A DNA stretch of 64,000 bases from Mytilus trossulus. Its lineage: Eukaryota > Mollusca > Bivalvia > Mytilida > Mytilidae. A program made the translations under genes and the position numbers. Below the pieces are notes generated by a model. The model was not told the origin of the DNA, ran no database searches, and worked only from the letters and a program-made list of their open reading frames with translations. Of this stretch, positions 1 to 11,345 are shown in pieces (positions within the stretch are counted from its first letter, which is position 1; each line of letters starts with the position of its first letter). The stretch covers positions 44,625,878 through 44,689,877 of the forward strand of contig NC_086386.1 in NCBI RefSeq assembly GCF_036588685.1. The letters run 5' to 3'.

Positions 1-174
1 ATTTTCTAGGATGCTCTTTAAAATTTGAGGGGAAAACACTGACTATAGGGTTCAATCCACTGCCCCTCCTGTTTGAACAGGTATTAGCACCAACGAAGAT
101 ACTAATAGTCTGTTCTGTACCATGGTTGACTGGAGATAATTGTCTGGTCATGTCAAAGGACTAAATCGGACCGT

Positions 175-558
175 TCAGTAGTTGATGTATACGATTGTAA
201 CTAGGATTGAAACGATTGCAAATGTTGAAGGATATAATTCCTTATTAGTATCTGCTAGAGACGACATCAGGGATTTGGGCTTCTCTACAAAATCTGGACC
301 AGACATGCGTCCCTGCCATCTTTTTACTCCAGAGTTGAAGGTTCCTTGATTGTCCGTCAAGTCGTGTGTTAATGTTTCGTATAGTTTGTCTATACACTCT
401 GCTGTGAAAGATTCCAAATGTGCAGGTACAAGGCCTTGAAAACGGTCAAAGTTATACAGTAAACTTCCTGTGAGTTTTCCAATGAAATAGTCAAGAAAGG
501 AGAAATACAAGACTCGCTTCCAATACTGACTTGGAGTGTCAGCTGGATACTTAGCCAT
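175..558 (-). pseudogene. hAT/ZMYM-type transposase-like fragment
   Basis: A 127-residue open frame starting MAKYPADTPSQYWKRVLYFS. The run of an aromatic-rich segment (YWKRVLYFSFLDYFIGKL), then a helical middle, then a C-terminal YPSTFAIVSILVTIV stretch, resembles the central and C-terminal dimerisation part of hAT-family transposases and of transposase-derived ZMYM1-like proteins. The family's usual length is over 500 residues, so this is a fragment. It stops just where the conserved C-terminal Pro-Val-Ser-Ser-type segment would begin, which suggests a truncated relic. No terminal inverted repeats were found around it. Family assignment is by recognition only. It could also be part of a domesticated gene whose other exons lie left of the window. 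Confidence 0.45.
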
Positions 559-1261
559 GTTGCTTAGTCTTTACTGATTTTTCTATTTTGTGTCTTCTAT
601 ACTATTATTTGTCAGTTTGTCTTTTTATTAATAGCCATTACGTCAACGTTGTAATATTATTTACAACTCTACGAGTATGACTATCCATCTGGTAGTCCGA
701 GATTACTCTGACGTCCAACGGCTGTGTTGCCAAACAAGCTGGGACTATCCCTCTGGTATCTTTCGTCCCTCTTTTCTGACTTGAGTCTCTTTTAAGTTGG
801 AATTTTATTTCTGTTTATTTTATTTCGATCTTCAATAGTTTTAAGGAGAGTGAAGATGGACAATATGATTAAAATTTGATAAAAAAAACAACTTAAAAAA
901 GTACTTCTCAACTTATTGGTGCTGGCAATTTTGGCTGTATCAAGTGTGCTCAATTTATGCAGTCAAATCTTCAGATGAAACTACTATATACCAGATAAAT
1001 ATAGAGTAGAATCAACTTGTCTGTACTGTATTAAATTTTTCTGTTGTGTCATAGTTTGACTTTGACATTTCATCCAACAAAATGCAAGCCTTTAGCTCAT
1101 TTTAGTGAAGTCAAGCAGAAGACACCCTAAAATGCATGGTTATAAAAATATGAGGCTAAACAGGGATCTTTGACCCATGTTAATTTATCTTCTATTTTCT
1201 ACAACAGGCTACCCATAGAATCAATTTTGTTAGGTCAAAAATCCCTAATATAAAATCTTGA
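559..1261. other. AT-rich stretch, nothing recognised
   Basis: No convincing coding potential, splice-framed exon, inverted repeat or tandem repeat was seen here. Confidence 0.4.
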
Positions 1262-1424
1262 AACAAGAGGCTAGCCTGAATCGCTCAGCTGTAATCTTTT
1301 GCTTAAATCTTTCATCAATGATTATTTTTGCTTTTCAGTAATATTAATCAGTGGCTTAAATATTCCATTTAAAAGTTCTTTGAATCTGTCATATTTTCTT
1401 CAAAAGCAAATAAATTGCTTCTAT
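1262..1424 (+). repeat. 5'-end fragment of the 43.1-kb tandem-unit element family
   Basis: The stretch beginning aacaagaggctagcctgaat closely parallels the left end of the element at 43105, which has the same order of aacaagaggct, cctgaatcgctca, atcaatgattatttt and attttcttcaaaagc. The tandem units and the right end are absent, so this is a truncated relic of the same family. Confidence 0.6.
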
Positions 1425-1426
1425 AG

Positions 1427-1505
1427 GCGGATCCAGGGGGAAGGCCGCCCCTCGTTGGTGGGGAAAAAATGGTTAATTATACTATATAGGGAATCACTGA
1501 ATTTG
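1427..1505 (-). repeat. GGATCCA-type short element, decayed, reverse copy
   Basis: It starts aggcggatccaggggg and ends with tatatagggaatcactga. The latter is the reverse complement of the tcagtgattccctatata segment inside the element at 2233-2384. Probably a short relic of that non-autonomous family in the opposite orientation. Confidence 0.4.
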
Positions 1506-2232
1506 GATTATAATTAATTATTTGACACATAATAGGTTTCTGACACAGAATAATTGAAGTCAAAGAACTAAGAAATGGTATTATGATTTGGAATTATATT
1601 CAATTTGTTGACTAGCTGTTGCAAATCGAAAAACAAAAATATTGAAAGAAATTTTTCAAATTCATGTTCACTGATTTTAATCAAATTCTCATATTTGATT
1701 AAAAGCAATGAAAAACATTTATCCAAACTTTTATAAGTTTAAAACAAACAATTAACAGGGCACATGCATGACAATACTTAGCTTTGTTTCGTGTATATTT
1801 CAGTCAAGATGCTATCTAATTAACTATCGGGTTGACCTCTAAAGTCATCCCATGACCATATAAGTGATATAAACATAAATATAGATATAAATAGATAGAG
1901 CTAACTTGTGCTGTTGGATTTTTCTAGGTCTATCTAATTTCATATAATGAATGAAAAATAAAAGTTCATCATGGTTTTTACCTGTAGAAGAATGATACTT
2001 TGAGGATCCAATCAGTCAATCAAATGATTTACCTTTGTTTCACTTTCTATGTTGACATTCTTTAAATTTTTAAACTTTAGGCATACAATTTGTGTGTTAT
2101 CCACCTTAAGATAAGGGGTTAAATTGAAGTTCACATGAATATGGATTCAATGAGATCAAACAATTCACTTGCAAGTGAATAAATCATTATCATTTTTTTG
2201 TTAGCTTATTTTGACAAAATTGAACCATACTG

Positions 2233-2384
2233 CAGTGACGGATCCAGAAATTATCATCAGTGGGGGCCCACTGACTGCCTAAGAGGGACCACTCCGGTCA
2301 TGCTTCAGTGATTCCCTATATAACCAATCAAAATTTTCCAAAAAAAGGGAGGTCTGACCCTCCCCTAAATCCACCTCTGTACTG
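2233..2384. mobile_element. Short non-autonomous element, family B copy 1
   Basis: About 150 bp, starting cagtgacggatccagaaa and ending ccacctctgtactg, so the ends are roughly inverted. It contains gtgggggcccact, tgcttcagtgattccctata and a gggaggtctgaccctccc segment, all repeated in order in the copy 250 bp downstream. There is no coding capacity. The CAGTG-type end recalls hAT-derived miniature elements. Confidence 0.55.
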
Positions 2385-2633
2385 GCTTCTAAAAGGGAAT
2401 TATTATTTCACTATTTGCATTCCATTAATGATTTTCGCATTAAAAATAATGTCTTAGATTTTTGATATATCTAGTGCCCTTTTAAATTCTGAAATCTTGA
2501 GAAGAAAAATTGTCCCCCCCTCCCTTTTCCTCAAAAATCTTTCCCTCAAGATATGGTCATAAGCTCAATTTAAATTTCCAATGGACTTTGCACCCATAAC
2601 TACCCATTTTATGCATGTACAATGTATATTATT

Positions 2634-2786
2634 CAGATGGCGGATCCAGAAATTTTCAAAAGTGGGGGCCCACTGGCTGACTAAGAGGGGGCCCGATCTT
2701 GTCACGCTTCAGTGGTTCTCTATATAAGCTACCAAATTTTTTCTCAAAAGGGGAGGCCCTGGCCCTCCCCCTAAATCCGCCTCTGT
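2634..2786. mobile_element. Short non-autonomous element, family B copy 2
   Basis: Begins cagatggcggatccagaaat and ends ctaaatccgcctctg. Internal segments (gtgggggcccact, cgcttcagtggttctctata, ggggaggccctggccctcc) align with the copy at 2233-2384 in the same orientation. The two copies lie only 250 bp apart. Confidence 0.55.
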
Positions 2787-2984
2787 TATTCTAGAAACAG
2801 CTAAAAAATAATTCATACTAACTTTACTTAATGTAAAAGCAATGTAAGGGGGGTAATTCAAAAATAAACTCTTGTTTTTCCTCCTATTCTTAAACGATTT
2901 AAGTCTTAACCCCCAAAAGCTGGTCCTTAACACTTCGTTGTGGTATATATATATATGGAAACTTGTGGCACAGTTGCAGAGATC

Positions 2985-3165
2985 CATTTACTTATTTGGG
3001 CCCTTTTGGCCCTTAATTCCTAAAATGTTGGGACCATTACCCCCAAAATTAATCCCAACCTTGTGTTTAAAATCATAGATTTCTAATTACTCATACTAAA
3101 GTTATTGTCCGAACACCAACTGTCTTCGGACAACAACTTGATACCAATATACGACCTCAATTTTT
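2985..3165 (+). repeat. Single diverged unit of the 50.3-kb tandem repeat
   Basis: The segment with acttatttgggcccttttgg, aattcctaaaatgttggga, cccaaccttgtgttta and catagatttcta matches, in order, the ~155-bp unit that is repeated four times at 50345-50975. It ends near tatacgacctca, similar to the terminal region of that element. Confidence 0.55.
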
Positions 3166-4816
3166 TTGCATTTGTATCAAAATTTAATCATATTTTGCTG
3201 TGGATATGCACATTTACATGTTTTGTCTTTATTATCTACAATGTTTCATGAAATTGTGTTGTATGGTTTCAGTGGAGTTGTGATGGCAAACTGTTGCAGC
3301 AGTAAATTGAGGCCAATAATTTCAAAGGGGCATAACTCCTAGAACAAGAATGTGTCCATATTACATGGATGCCCCGTCTGCACTATAAATTTCTATGTTT
3401 AGTGGACTGTGAAAATGGGGTTAAATCTATAAATTGAATTATAATTTCTTCTTGATATGCACATCTACATAGTTATTAGTATAAAGGGCATAATTTAACA
3501 AAATTGCAATGACAAGAACAGCACTAATGGACTGACTGGCGGCAGTTAAAACTTAACATTAAAACTGACACAATTAATTGCCTGGGGCAAAGCAGTAAAT
3601 ATCAATTATAAAAGCTTTGGTTTGACCAAGTTTGTGATTTGAACTTCAAACTCAAAGCAAGCATTCACAAAAGGACTGAGGCATAATAATTTAAGTAAAC
3701 CATTGAAAATATAACAACAGTTTCAGAGATATTCAAACCTTTTATCCAATGATTCTATCTTGGTAGTATATAGTTAAGTAATAATTTCATTTTCACATAA
3801 TCAATAATATTACAAAATACACATTATCTTCATACTGCTTTTATATACAACTTTTATATCGAGAAAAATATTACAATATACATTTTTTTGGGCTCACAGA
3901 GCTCTATAACATGAACAAATATATCATTATTTAAATTTCATATTCCCGTTCTCAAAATTTAATTTAAAATTTATTATTCATTTTTAACTGTCATGACTTT
4001 ATATACATTGTACCTACAATTACATATATAAACAAATTTCAAAACATTAAATTAATTTTGTAAAGTATAATTGTTATTGGGGTTTGAGTGCCAGCCTCAA
4101 TCTTGATTTAGCAGTAAATTACCAACTGTCCAATACAGAGTCACCCATTAGTAGAAATAAAAGGATATTGTAGGGTTAATATTATGGGAGACCCCAGTCT
4201 ATAAAGTTAAAATATCTATCATGTCAGATCTTCAGTAATAAACAAACATTCGTCTTGGTGGTTAATTCAATGGCACCAAGTTTAAATAAAATGAAATGCT
4301 GATTTGTAATATCAGTTCCATGCATTGTTAATTTTGTAATTTGGATATATATTATAGTATGTTATTATTATGATTACATGTACATGTATCTTTAATTGTT
4401 TATACATGTAAAACAGTTAATCAAATGTACATGATGTATATGAGAATTTGATTCAAATTGTTAAACATGAATTTGTCAGCTAATGCACCCTTGAAAAATT
4501 TGCAGGTGTTGAAATTTTGAAATTTGTGTAATTAAAACTAAGAACCTCTTCAGAAATTTTGGTTTCAACTCTTCATACTACATGTATTTTAAACAACTCT
4601 TTATAAGATATTATACAGAACTGACCACTTATAAGTAAATAGGGTAACACTTCAATGATTACATCTGTAAAATCAAAGCCTTGTTACCCCTGGTTAGAAG
4701 ATACATTTTTTTGTAAATGTTATCTCAAAATTTTAGAAACATTGTAGAACAACATAATATTTGAATAAATAATGACATCATATATTAATCATTAATGATA
4801 TCTAAAACCACATTTA
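3166..4816. other. AT-rich non-coding stretch with repeat scraps
   Basis: Near 3345-3385 there is a reverse copy of the terminal sequence of the element at 11346 (acaagaatgtgtccatatta, then catggatgcccc). The rest shows no ORF above background and no splice-framed exon. Confidence 0.4.
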
Positions 4817-5041
4817 TCATTTCCAGTCCTCAGCTGATCTGTCTGGTTCATTTTCAGTTTTTTTCCTAAAAGAAGGAATATTATTGTATATCTTATATGT
4901 GTAATAATATTTGAATGTCAATAATGTTAGAATACCTCCTAAAACAATAAATTCTTTATCAATTTTTAGTCTTAATTTTGGCATAACTAAATGAAGAATA
5001 TCTAATTGAAAAGTTCCGAGATTGAAACTTCTGCAACTCAT
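4817..5041 (-). CDS. Small predicted single-pass membrane protein, unidentified
   Basis: A 74-residue ORF, possibly starting at the internal Met20 (MPKLRLKIDKEF). A hydrophobic segment, FIVLGGILTLLTF, is followed by YYYTYKIY and then a strongly polar tail ending in EPDRSAEDWK. The organisation (short N-terminus, one membrane helix, charged tail) is typical of small mitochondrial or ER membrane proteins, but no family was recognised. A polypyrimidine-plus-AG sequence (ttccttcttttag) precedes the last 15 codons, so those may instead be the 3' exon of a spliced gene. The strand agrees with the candidate two-exon gene just upstream. Coding status is an inference from composition. Confidence 0.3.
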   Translation of the reverse strand: MSCRSFNLGTFQLDILHLVMPKLRLKIDKEFIVLGGILTLLTFKYYYTYKIYNNIPSFRKKTENEPDRSAEDWK

Positions 5042-5354
5042 TTATAGATCTGTCAGCTATCTTTTCACAGTACCAGTCTACGCCTTTATTTCGACAGGTG
5101 TGTCCTTTTGAATTTGCTATATAACAGCTATATATATAATATCATAAAATCGAGACGTTTGCTTAAAAAGCAGAAGATCCAACAATTGTACAAGTAAGAA
5201 CTTTTATAACACTATGGACGTAGAATGTTAATTTATGACTTCACTCCAAACTGTTCTTTCTTCTCGCAAATAATGTCTGCAGTCAACTTTTGTGCACAAA
5301 AATTAAAGTATGAAACAAAACACTTATTTATGTCTTCCTAGCTTTCTTGTTTTT

Positions 5355-6289
5355 CTAAGTATTTTTCTTAGCTTTATCCTTTGGCTCAAAGTATGTATCA
5401 AGTTCTTTGTGATGTCTTCTTATATCCCACATCATTGCATTCCTGAAATAAAAAAAAAGTAGTTTAAGATGATGAAAGAAAATTCTATAGGCTTAAAGGA
5501 GTCAAATGCGGTTGGTCTATACAAAAAAAAGTCAATCATACTCAACTTAACAGTTCAAATTCAAACAAAACATGTACTTTAACAGTGTTAATTTGTTTTC
5601 AAGGGGGAGGGGTTCATAAAAATCTGGGAACCCCCTGGCTACAGGTGTGATTCCTTGATGTAATATATGAAACAATAAGCACAGATTAATTTTAGTTACT
5701 TTTTTTATCCCATTTAAACACCACCTTCTGTCCTCCAAATACATTTTTTTTGTAACAATCAGTGAAGGATATGATTGAAATACATTTTTCTTATAGAATC
5801 TTCTCAAGAGATTTGTCCTCTGTCCCTCTTTATGCATGTAGATAATTATGCCTTGTCTACTTGGAGACTATATTATGTTTAACATGTTTAATAAAAGTGC
5901 ACTGGTATGTCTGAATTGAGGTATAATCCACTAATTACCGGAAGAAGTTTTTTTTTTACCTACCTATGATGAGTTTATATACTTTCCAGCTTAATGAGTT
6001 GTCAAGAGATTGAAACCATCAATAAATAATTAACACGAAGTTAATATTTTTTATATTAAGTAACACAATGGATGCCAGTAAAAGAGCAGAACTTCTACAA
6101 ATATTCTTTCTATTACTTTAATTCAAATTCAGTGTTATTTAAAAAAAAAGTCATTATTTAATAAAAATGCATAAACACAATTAAACTCTAGTGAGTTCTT
6201 CAAATTGACTGATTTTTTATTGGAATTCACTACCTGAAGCAATAGGTATGTCCGACACCCCGGAATCCTTCATAAGTGACATGTTCACT
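5355..6289 (-). CDS. Candidate two-exon 3' part of an unidentified small gene
   Basis: Two - strand exons fit together. Exon 6234-6289 follows an acceptor-like aaatgttag and reads SEHVTYEGFRGVGHTYCF. It ends AG before a gtagtg donor. Exon 5355-5442 follows an acceptor, tttatttcag, and completes an Arg codon. It continues NAMMWDIRRHHKELDTYFEP and ends KDKAKKNT with a TAG stop. The phases match (2 plus 1), the joined peptide has no stops, and its composition (Trp, His, Tyr, Cys) looks conserved rather than random. There is no in-frame Met in the first exon, so at least one 5' exon is missing. A splice-donor-like sequence at 8331 (TTAGAG then gtaaga) is phase-compatible but has no Met. The protein family was not recognised; a small mitochondrial protein is one possibility. 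Confidence 0.45.
5460..6230. other. Probable intron of the candidate - strand gene
   Basis: Lies between the two phase-matched exons. AT-rich, no repeats recognised except a ggggttcataaaaatctggg fragment near 5605 that may be a GGATCC-element scrap. Confidence 0.3.
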
Positions 6290-6507
6290 CTAACATTTGA
6301 AGGACCCACAACAATTACATTGACTTATGTATGACAACCACCAAGGACACTGTACATAATGTATATATATTATTATAAACTATTTTTCTTAATTATATCA
6401 TTTTAATTTTAATTAAGCACAAAGCACACAAGTTCCAGGAAGTTTTCCATTCAGAAGAAGAAGAAGAGCTGCAGTGTTTTCGGGACTGTTGGGAGACTTA
6501 TCTTCAT

Positions 6508-6799
6508 TAGGCAGCAACCATTTGATTTTCTGGGGGGGGGCTATGGTTTTTTTTTCTGGACAATTTTTTTTTTCGCCTGTGGCGAAAAAACAATCTATTT
6601 TTTTCGCCACAAGTCGAAAACAATTTTTTTCTTTCAATTTTAGCATTACATATAGTGGCAGCTGAGGGTGAAACAAACAATTTTTTTTTCACAGAATCAA
6701 AAACAAATTATTTTTTTCTCCAAAAACTGGAAACAAACTTTTTTTCTCCAAAAAAAACCATAGCCCCCCCCCCCCGAAAATCAAATGGTTGCTGCCTTA
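6508..6799. mobile_element. Foldback MITE with homopolymer interior, copy 1
   Basis: Left end taggcagcaaccatttgatt, then a G run, then ctatggtttttt. Right end aaaaaccatagcc, then a C run, then aaaatcaaatggttgctgcc. The inverted arms are about 45 bp. The interior consists of T-rich and A-rich runs with cgcc/ggcg pairs (ttttcgcc, ggcgaaaa). No coding capacity is credible: the ORFs here are products of homopolymer runs. The ends match the element at 46423-46704. Confidence 0.75.
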
Positions 6800-7399
6800 T
6801 CGTGCCATTCAGAATGATGTATGTGATTGTATTTTGTATGTATTTAGGTTACAATAAACCATTAGATTTTATGGGCACAGACATTTTATGAGCATAACAT
6901 GCATGGTATTCAGAATTAACAGTATGGCTAATCCTGATTGGTCGTTATGTGTGCCCATTATTTTTTATTATTAGAGACTTCGTGTACTCTGCTTTAAACA
7001 AAAGGCAAAATAAATTATTTTCCTTAGCCCTTACGGAACTGAGATGTCTTTTCAAGGCTAGGATGAGACAAATATTTTTAAGTGCAAAATTGATAGGCAT
7101 AGGAGATAAGTACAAATAAAGCTAAGAAAAGCAATGTGAACCTATAACCAAAAAATACTGTCCTTATAAGTTATAACTTTTCTTTAATTCTAGCAATGTT
7201 AAAAAAATCAAATTTCTAAAGTCTGTATCTCGAAAAAGGCTACCATTGTCGCCTATGAGGAAATTAATTGTTTATTTCAATCTTCACCTCTTGTTTCACA
7301 TGTGAGTGTGACAGATTGTTTTTAAAAGTAAAGCTGAGCATATTGTATATATCGTCTCGTATTGTGTTTTCAATCGTCTTACGTTTTCAACCTAATTCT

Positions 7400-7445
7400 A
7401 CTTTCACTTCCCGTATGCTGCGCATGCCCGCATGACGTCATATAC
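7400..7445. promoter_or_regulatory. Candidate promoter motif cluster (ETS, NRF-1-like, CRE)
   Basis: Within 40 bp are cacttcccgt (ETS-type, 7405-7414), tgcgcatgc (palindromic NRF-1-like core, 7419-7427) and the perfect CRE palindrome tgacgtca (7433-7440), in an otherwise CpG-poor, AT-rich region. Such clusters are known at promoters of housekeeping and nuclear-encoded mitochondrial genes. No first exon could be fixed on either strand, so function is inferred. Confidence 0.3.
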
Positions 7446-8330
7446 GGCTGCTATACTTAGTAACAATAGCAAATGATACTTAAAAAAGTATTTACGTTTT
7501 TTAATTTGATTTCATATTTTTGTACCCTTTCACTAATACTAGTTTTACCTTCCAAAAGAATCGGTCTAAAATAAACAAATTTTCTAAACTTATGGCAGAG
7601 GTCTTTTTGCATGCATAGTTAACTTCAAGGTCATGAAGTCACATGACTGTCAGGTGGTTAGTTTTTATACTTAAAGTCAATTTGAATACGGAAATATGCA
7701 TGCTCCTTACAGGTTTTTACTGAAATATAAATTTTAGTTAATTTTTATTTAAAGAAAAACAGTCTGTCAGTGGAAATTACAGACAATACTCAACAACCTC
7801 ACTTCACAATGCATTAACTAAAGTATTAAACAAAAACATGAATGTATACAAGACCATGCAAGGCTTCCAAAGTACCTCATTCTGAAATGTGTACAACTTG
7901 TCCAAAAAAGACATCAAAATAATATTTTATATCTTAAGTTATAGTTGTATATTTAACCATTTAATTCATTAAGTCACAAGTTTGATCGCCTCTAACACTT
8001 TGATATAAACTTTGGTATCAAATTTATAACCAATTCAGGATTTGTACGACATGTCGTTTACGACGTTGACCCGTTTTTTTTTTAGATAGGTCGAAAACAC
8101 AAAACGCTTGTATTTGTCAACAAAGGTGCCATCGATCTAATAAACTCAAATAAAAAAATAAATTAAAGATCGAAATATATTTCCGTAACAATTATTGTAT
8201 GCATAAGTATACTAGTGACTCTCAAAATATTAGGTATGTCTATGTTCAAACATATAAAAGGAAAATTTCGGAAAAATATATTAGAAGGTTGAAAATACAA
8301 TACACGAGTATATATATACATTTATCTTAC
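7446..8330. other. AT-rich stretch, no feature seen
   Basis: No ORF, repeat or inverted repeat of note was seen apart from short homopolymers. Confidence 0.35.
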
Positions 8331-8535
8331 CTCTAATACATTTCTAGGAATATGATTGGTTAAAAGCGTCCTCGTGGAAACCGTGTATATTTAATATTAG
8401 GTTAGTTGGGAGGCGGGGCTTATTTCATACACTGTTAGTAGTGGAGTTACGACCCTTTATATTCCATATAAGGTAATAAGGAGGCGGGGCTTATTTCAAA
8501 CACGGTTAGTAGTGGTGTTACATCCTTTTAGAAAA
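8331..8535 (-). promoter_or_regulatory. Duplicated GC-box segment next to a splice-donor-like site
   Basis: A segment with gaggcggggcttatttca, then cac, gttagtagtgg and gttac occurs twice in tandem (about 8408-8470 and 8478-8530). Each copy carries a GC-box-like ggaggcgggg. On the - strand this lies just before a donor-like TTAGAG/gtaagataaatg at 8331. It might be the promoter and first exon of the unidentified - strand gene, but the exon has no Met in the phase-compatible frame. Confidence 0.25.
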
Positions 8536-8803
8536 ACAAAACAGTACTGAGAAAAAATCTTTTTAAGTTTCGACAGACAAAGAAAGTGATGATAAAGTGA
8601 AATAAATTCATAAAAAACATTTAAATCTAACAAGTTGTTGTTGTTGGCATCTGTTTTTGTAGGATCAAAGGAAGTAGTTTCTAAATCATGTTAATGCTAA
8701 CTGTATTGAAGTCTTGCTCACTAGTCTAAATATAACACGTTAAGATAGTCGGTAAGATAAATTCGTTACATAGTGTGCTAGTGACGTAATACGGTATATA
8801 TGG

Positions 8804-9473
8804 GGTCAGGAATAACCACCAATTGGTGGATTATACCTCAATTGACGTATCATCCACCAATTGAGGTATATTGGTGTAGACCAATTGACGTATAATGCAA
8901 TTTTTTTTGTAATAAAATGCTAGTGTGAGATAGGAGCATGATTTTGCAACTTGCAACCTATTTTATGACCCTTAGTGAGTCCTCCAAAAGTTTCCGTTTT
9001 GTCAAAGCCTGCTGCATCTCTTGAAAATGTATGTGTACAACAATTTTTTTGTTGAAACATTTGTACTATTGACCATGATTGACTTTTGATAATGAAAGTT
9101 AAGTATTAACAAAGAGCTCCATTCACCTGTGGAGTTGTACTCATGATCACATGACTGCAGACAGTAATGATGTCCATTGACAGGTGATTACAGGTAAATT
9201 TGCCAATCAAGAATTGACAAGATAACAATAGGAGAAACTGCAAATACAATTATTCATTAAATGCAATATGTTATGTCACTATACTAAACTAGGAAATGTT
9301 GACAAGTGGTCATACCATAATATGGTTTTAAGAAAACAATGCTCCATTTTGGTGGAATAATTTGCTTTGAAAAACAAAGAATTATACACCAATTAGTCTA
9401 TACCATTATATGTCAATTGGTGGATTATACGTCAATTGAGGTATAATCCACCAATTGGTGGTTATCCCTGACC
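8804..9473. mobile_element. Inverted-repeat element with nested CCAATTGG palindromes
   Basis: Ends are ggtcaggaataaccaccaat (left) and attggtggttatccctgacc (right). The arms of about 46 bp match with one mismatch near the tip. Each arm itself contains the near-palindrome ccaccaattggtgg, and the subterminal regions repeat caattgacgtat, caattgaggtata and ccaattg many times. The interior of about 580 bp is non-coding. Both flanks carry a tatata-type sequence, so the exact target duplication cannot be fixed. A miniature DNA transposon is the likely nature. Confidence 0.75.
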
Positions 9474-9985
9474 TGTATATATATTGTATGTAAAAAAGAC
9501 GGCGTCATATGTTTTCCTATGAAATAAAAATTGGATCATTACACCATTGTACACGGACAGGAAATGACTATAAAATCCGGAAATTAATATTTTCGAAAGT
9601 CCTGGTTCTGGTGATCGCTTGAATCATAAAAAAGTTATTTAATACTTTTCAGTAGTTAAAATTACTAGTAAATAGTTTAAGGTTGGTGTTTCATTAGCTG
9701 AAATTGTTAGATTTTGATCAATTTCAGATTGGCACCTTCTTTGTACAAAATACATTATTTTTTTCTAAAATAAAATGCATTTTTCAAAATTTAGGATTAA
9801 ATATAAAAAGTTAAGACTGTTTTCATTTTCATGTATCAAGGATGTATAAAAAGAATTGTCAGTGAAATATTGAATAATTAGATTTTGAACAACCATTTTA
9901 TATAAGAACCCTGTTAATTTTCACTCGCTGGTTTGTAATTAAAACGGCCAAAAAAACACATGACAGTCACATGTCTTGAAGATCT

Positions 9986-10094
9986 GGAGTTGATTTCACA
10001 AAAAAACTTACGACTAAGATTTATCTTAAGTATACTGAATCGTTCATGACTTATGACCAATCTTAGCCGTAAGTTTCTTTGTGAAATCGACTCC
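9986..10094. repeat. 109-bp imperfect hairpin (MITE-like)
   Basis: Left arm ggagttgatttcacaaaaaa then cttacgactaagatt. Right arm aatcttagccgtaag then tttctttgtgaaatcgactc. The arms of about 36 bp pair with few mismatches around a loop of about 37 bp. Confidence 0.65.
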
Positions 10095-10458
10095 TGGTGT
10101 CTGACAGGCAAAGAACATGTATATCTGGACTTTATTTTAACCCTTCAGAATTTTTTCCCACAACTATTCTAGTGATGAATATTTTTGACATTAAATAAAA
10201 ATGGCTAAATAGGTCAGTTTTATTAAATTTGTTCTAACGTCTTTAAAAAGCGACGTTGAAGATGTTTTAAATTTGTCAAGTTGTAGTGGTGTTGTTGTGC
10301 TAAATTTAGAAACCGAAAAACACGTCACAATGTATGTGTATGCAGTCAAAACCAACGAAATGTGGTTGATACGAAAACATATGACACGACGATACCCTAT
10401 TAGGTCACTAGCACACTATTTAACTAATAGTATATATTGTCATGATTGTCATATTGTA

Positions 10459-10619
10459 TACACCTTATCGCTAATCCGCCCGCTTGCACTTTTGATGCAT
10501 ACAACAATCACTTTTCCATTGAGGCGTCAGATATTTTATCTTGTGACGTCAAAATTTTACGGGAAACTGTGTGATATCCAGTAATGTCAGACAACATGGA
10601 CAAATAGCGATAAGGTGTA
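10459..10619. mobile_element. 161-bp TA-flanked MITE, copy 1
   Basis: Ends tacaccttatcgcta and tagcgataaggtgta are perfect inverted repeats. With TA as target site, the element proper runs CACCTTATCGC to GCGATAAGGTG, the pattern of Tc1/mariner-type non-autonomous elements. The interior gatgcatacaacaatcactt and gtcaaaattttacgggaa segments are shared with the copy at 24028-24188, which has the same length. Confidence 0.8.
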
Positions 10620-11345
10620 TTATTGACTTATGTGAAAGTTAAGATTTTTGATTGGTTAGTTTGAACAGGAACATAGATATATTGTTCCCAGGATTGAGGA
10701 ACTTTTTTATCCAGACAGAGGAGGAAGACACAAAACATCAACAACCTACCTTGACGACCTATATTTTGACCTGGGTCACCTTGGCAGAAAAAACCCACCT
10801 TTTTATAGTTATTTATGAAAGGCTTAATATGAAATTCTTACGTTAGAGCAATCGTAGTTATAATGATGAGTGTGAATCTTCCTGTGTGTTTTAAAATAAA
10901 CTTTGGATCATATTTGTAATGTTTTTTTACTGGATTCATCGGCTTCATGTCTGTTCATTCCGTCACTGCCAGTGTCGACACTTTTGATTGGATTAAAATT
11001 CGAGCAGCCAATCATCTTACAGCTGATACTTTGGTAAGCAAACATGTCTGCGCCCAAGTCCCGTTATCAAAAACTTTTTATTCATCAAGTTCTTTTTATT
11101 ATACTTTGTAATGCATTCATTGTTTTCTCCTAATTACTTCCTGCATTCAATTGCAATATGTTGCTTGCCTCTTTGTCGCATTGCGATCCCCTTTGCCGAA
11201 AATAATTACAGAAATAAGACATTTCGGCCACGAATTCAGTTCGTCCCTGGTCGTTTCGGCCATGTACAACATCGACATTAAAAAGTCCCAAGCCGAGCCT
11301 AGCTTTTTCATATTTTCGCTGTTAAAACAAGTGCCAAAGTATTTT

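Noticed and set aside
6413..6891. Four overlapping ORFs on both strands with Lys/Phe runs
   Set aside because: All lie in the homopolymer interior and mirrored arms of a foldback MITE.
8331..8400. First coding exon of the unidentified - strand gene (phase-compatible NHIPRNVLE)
   Set aside because: The frame has a stop shortly upstream and no Met, so it cannot start translation as it stands; kept only as a regulatory/untranslated candidate.
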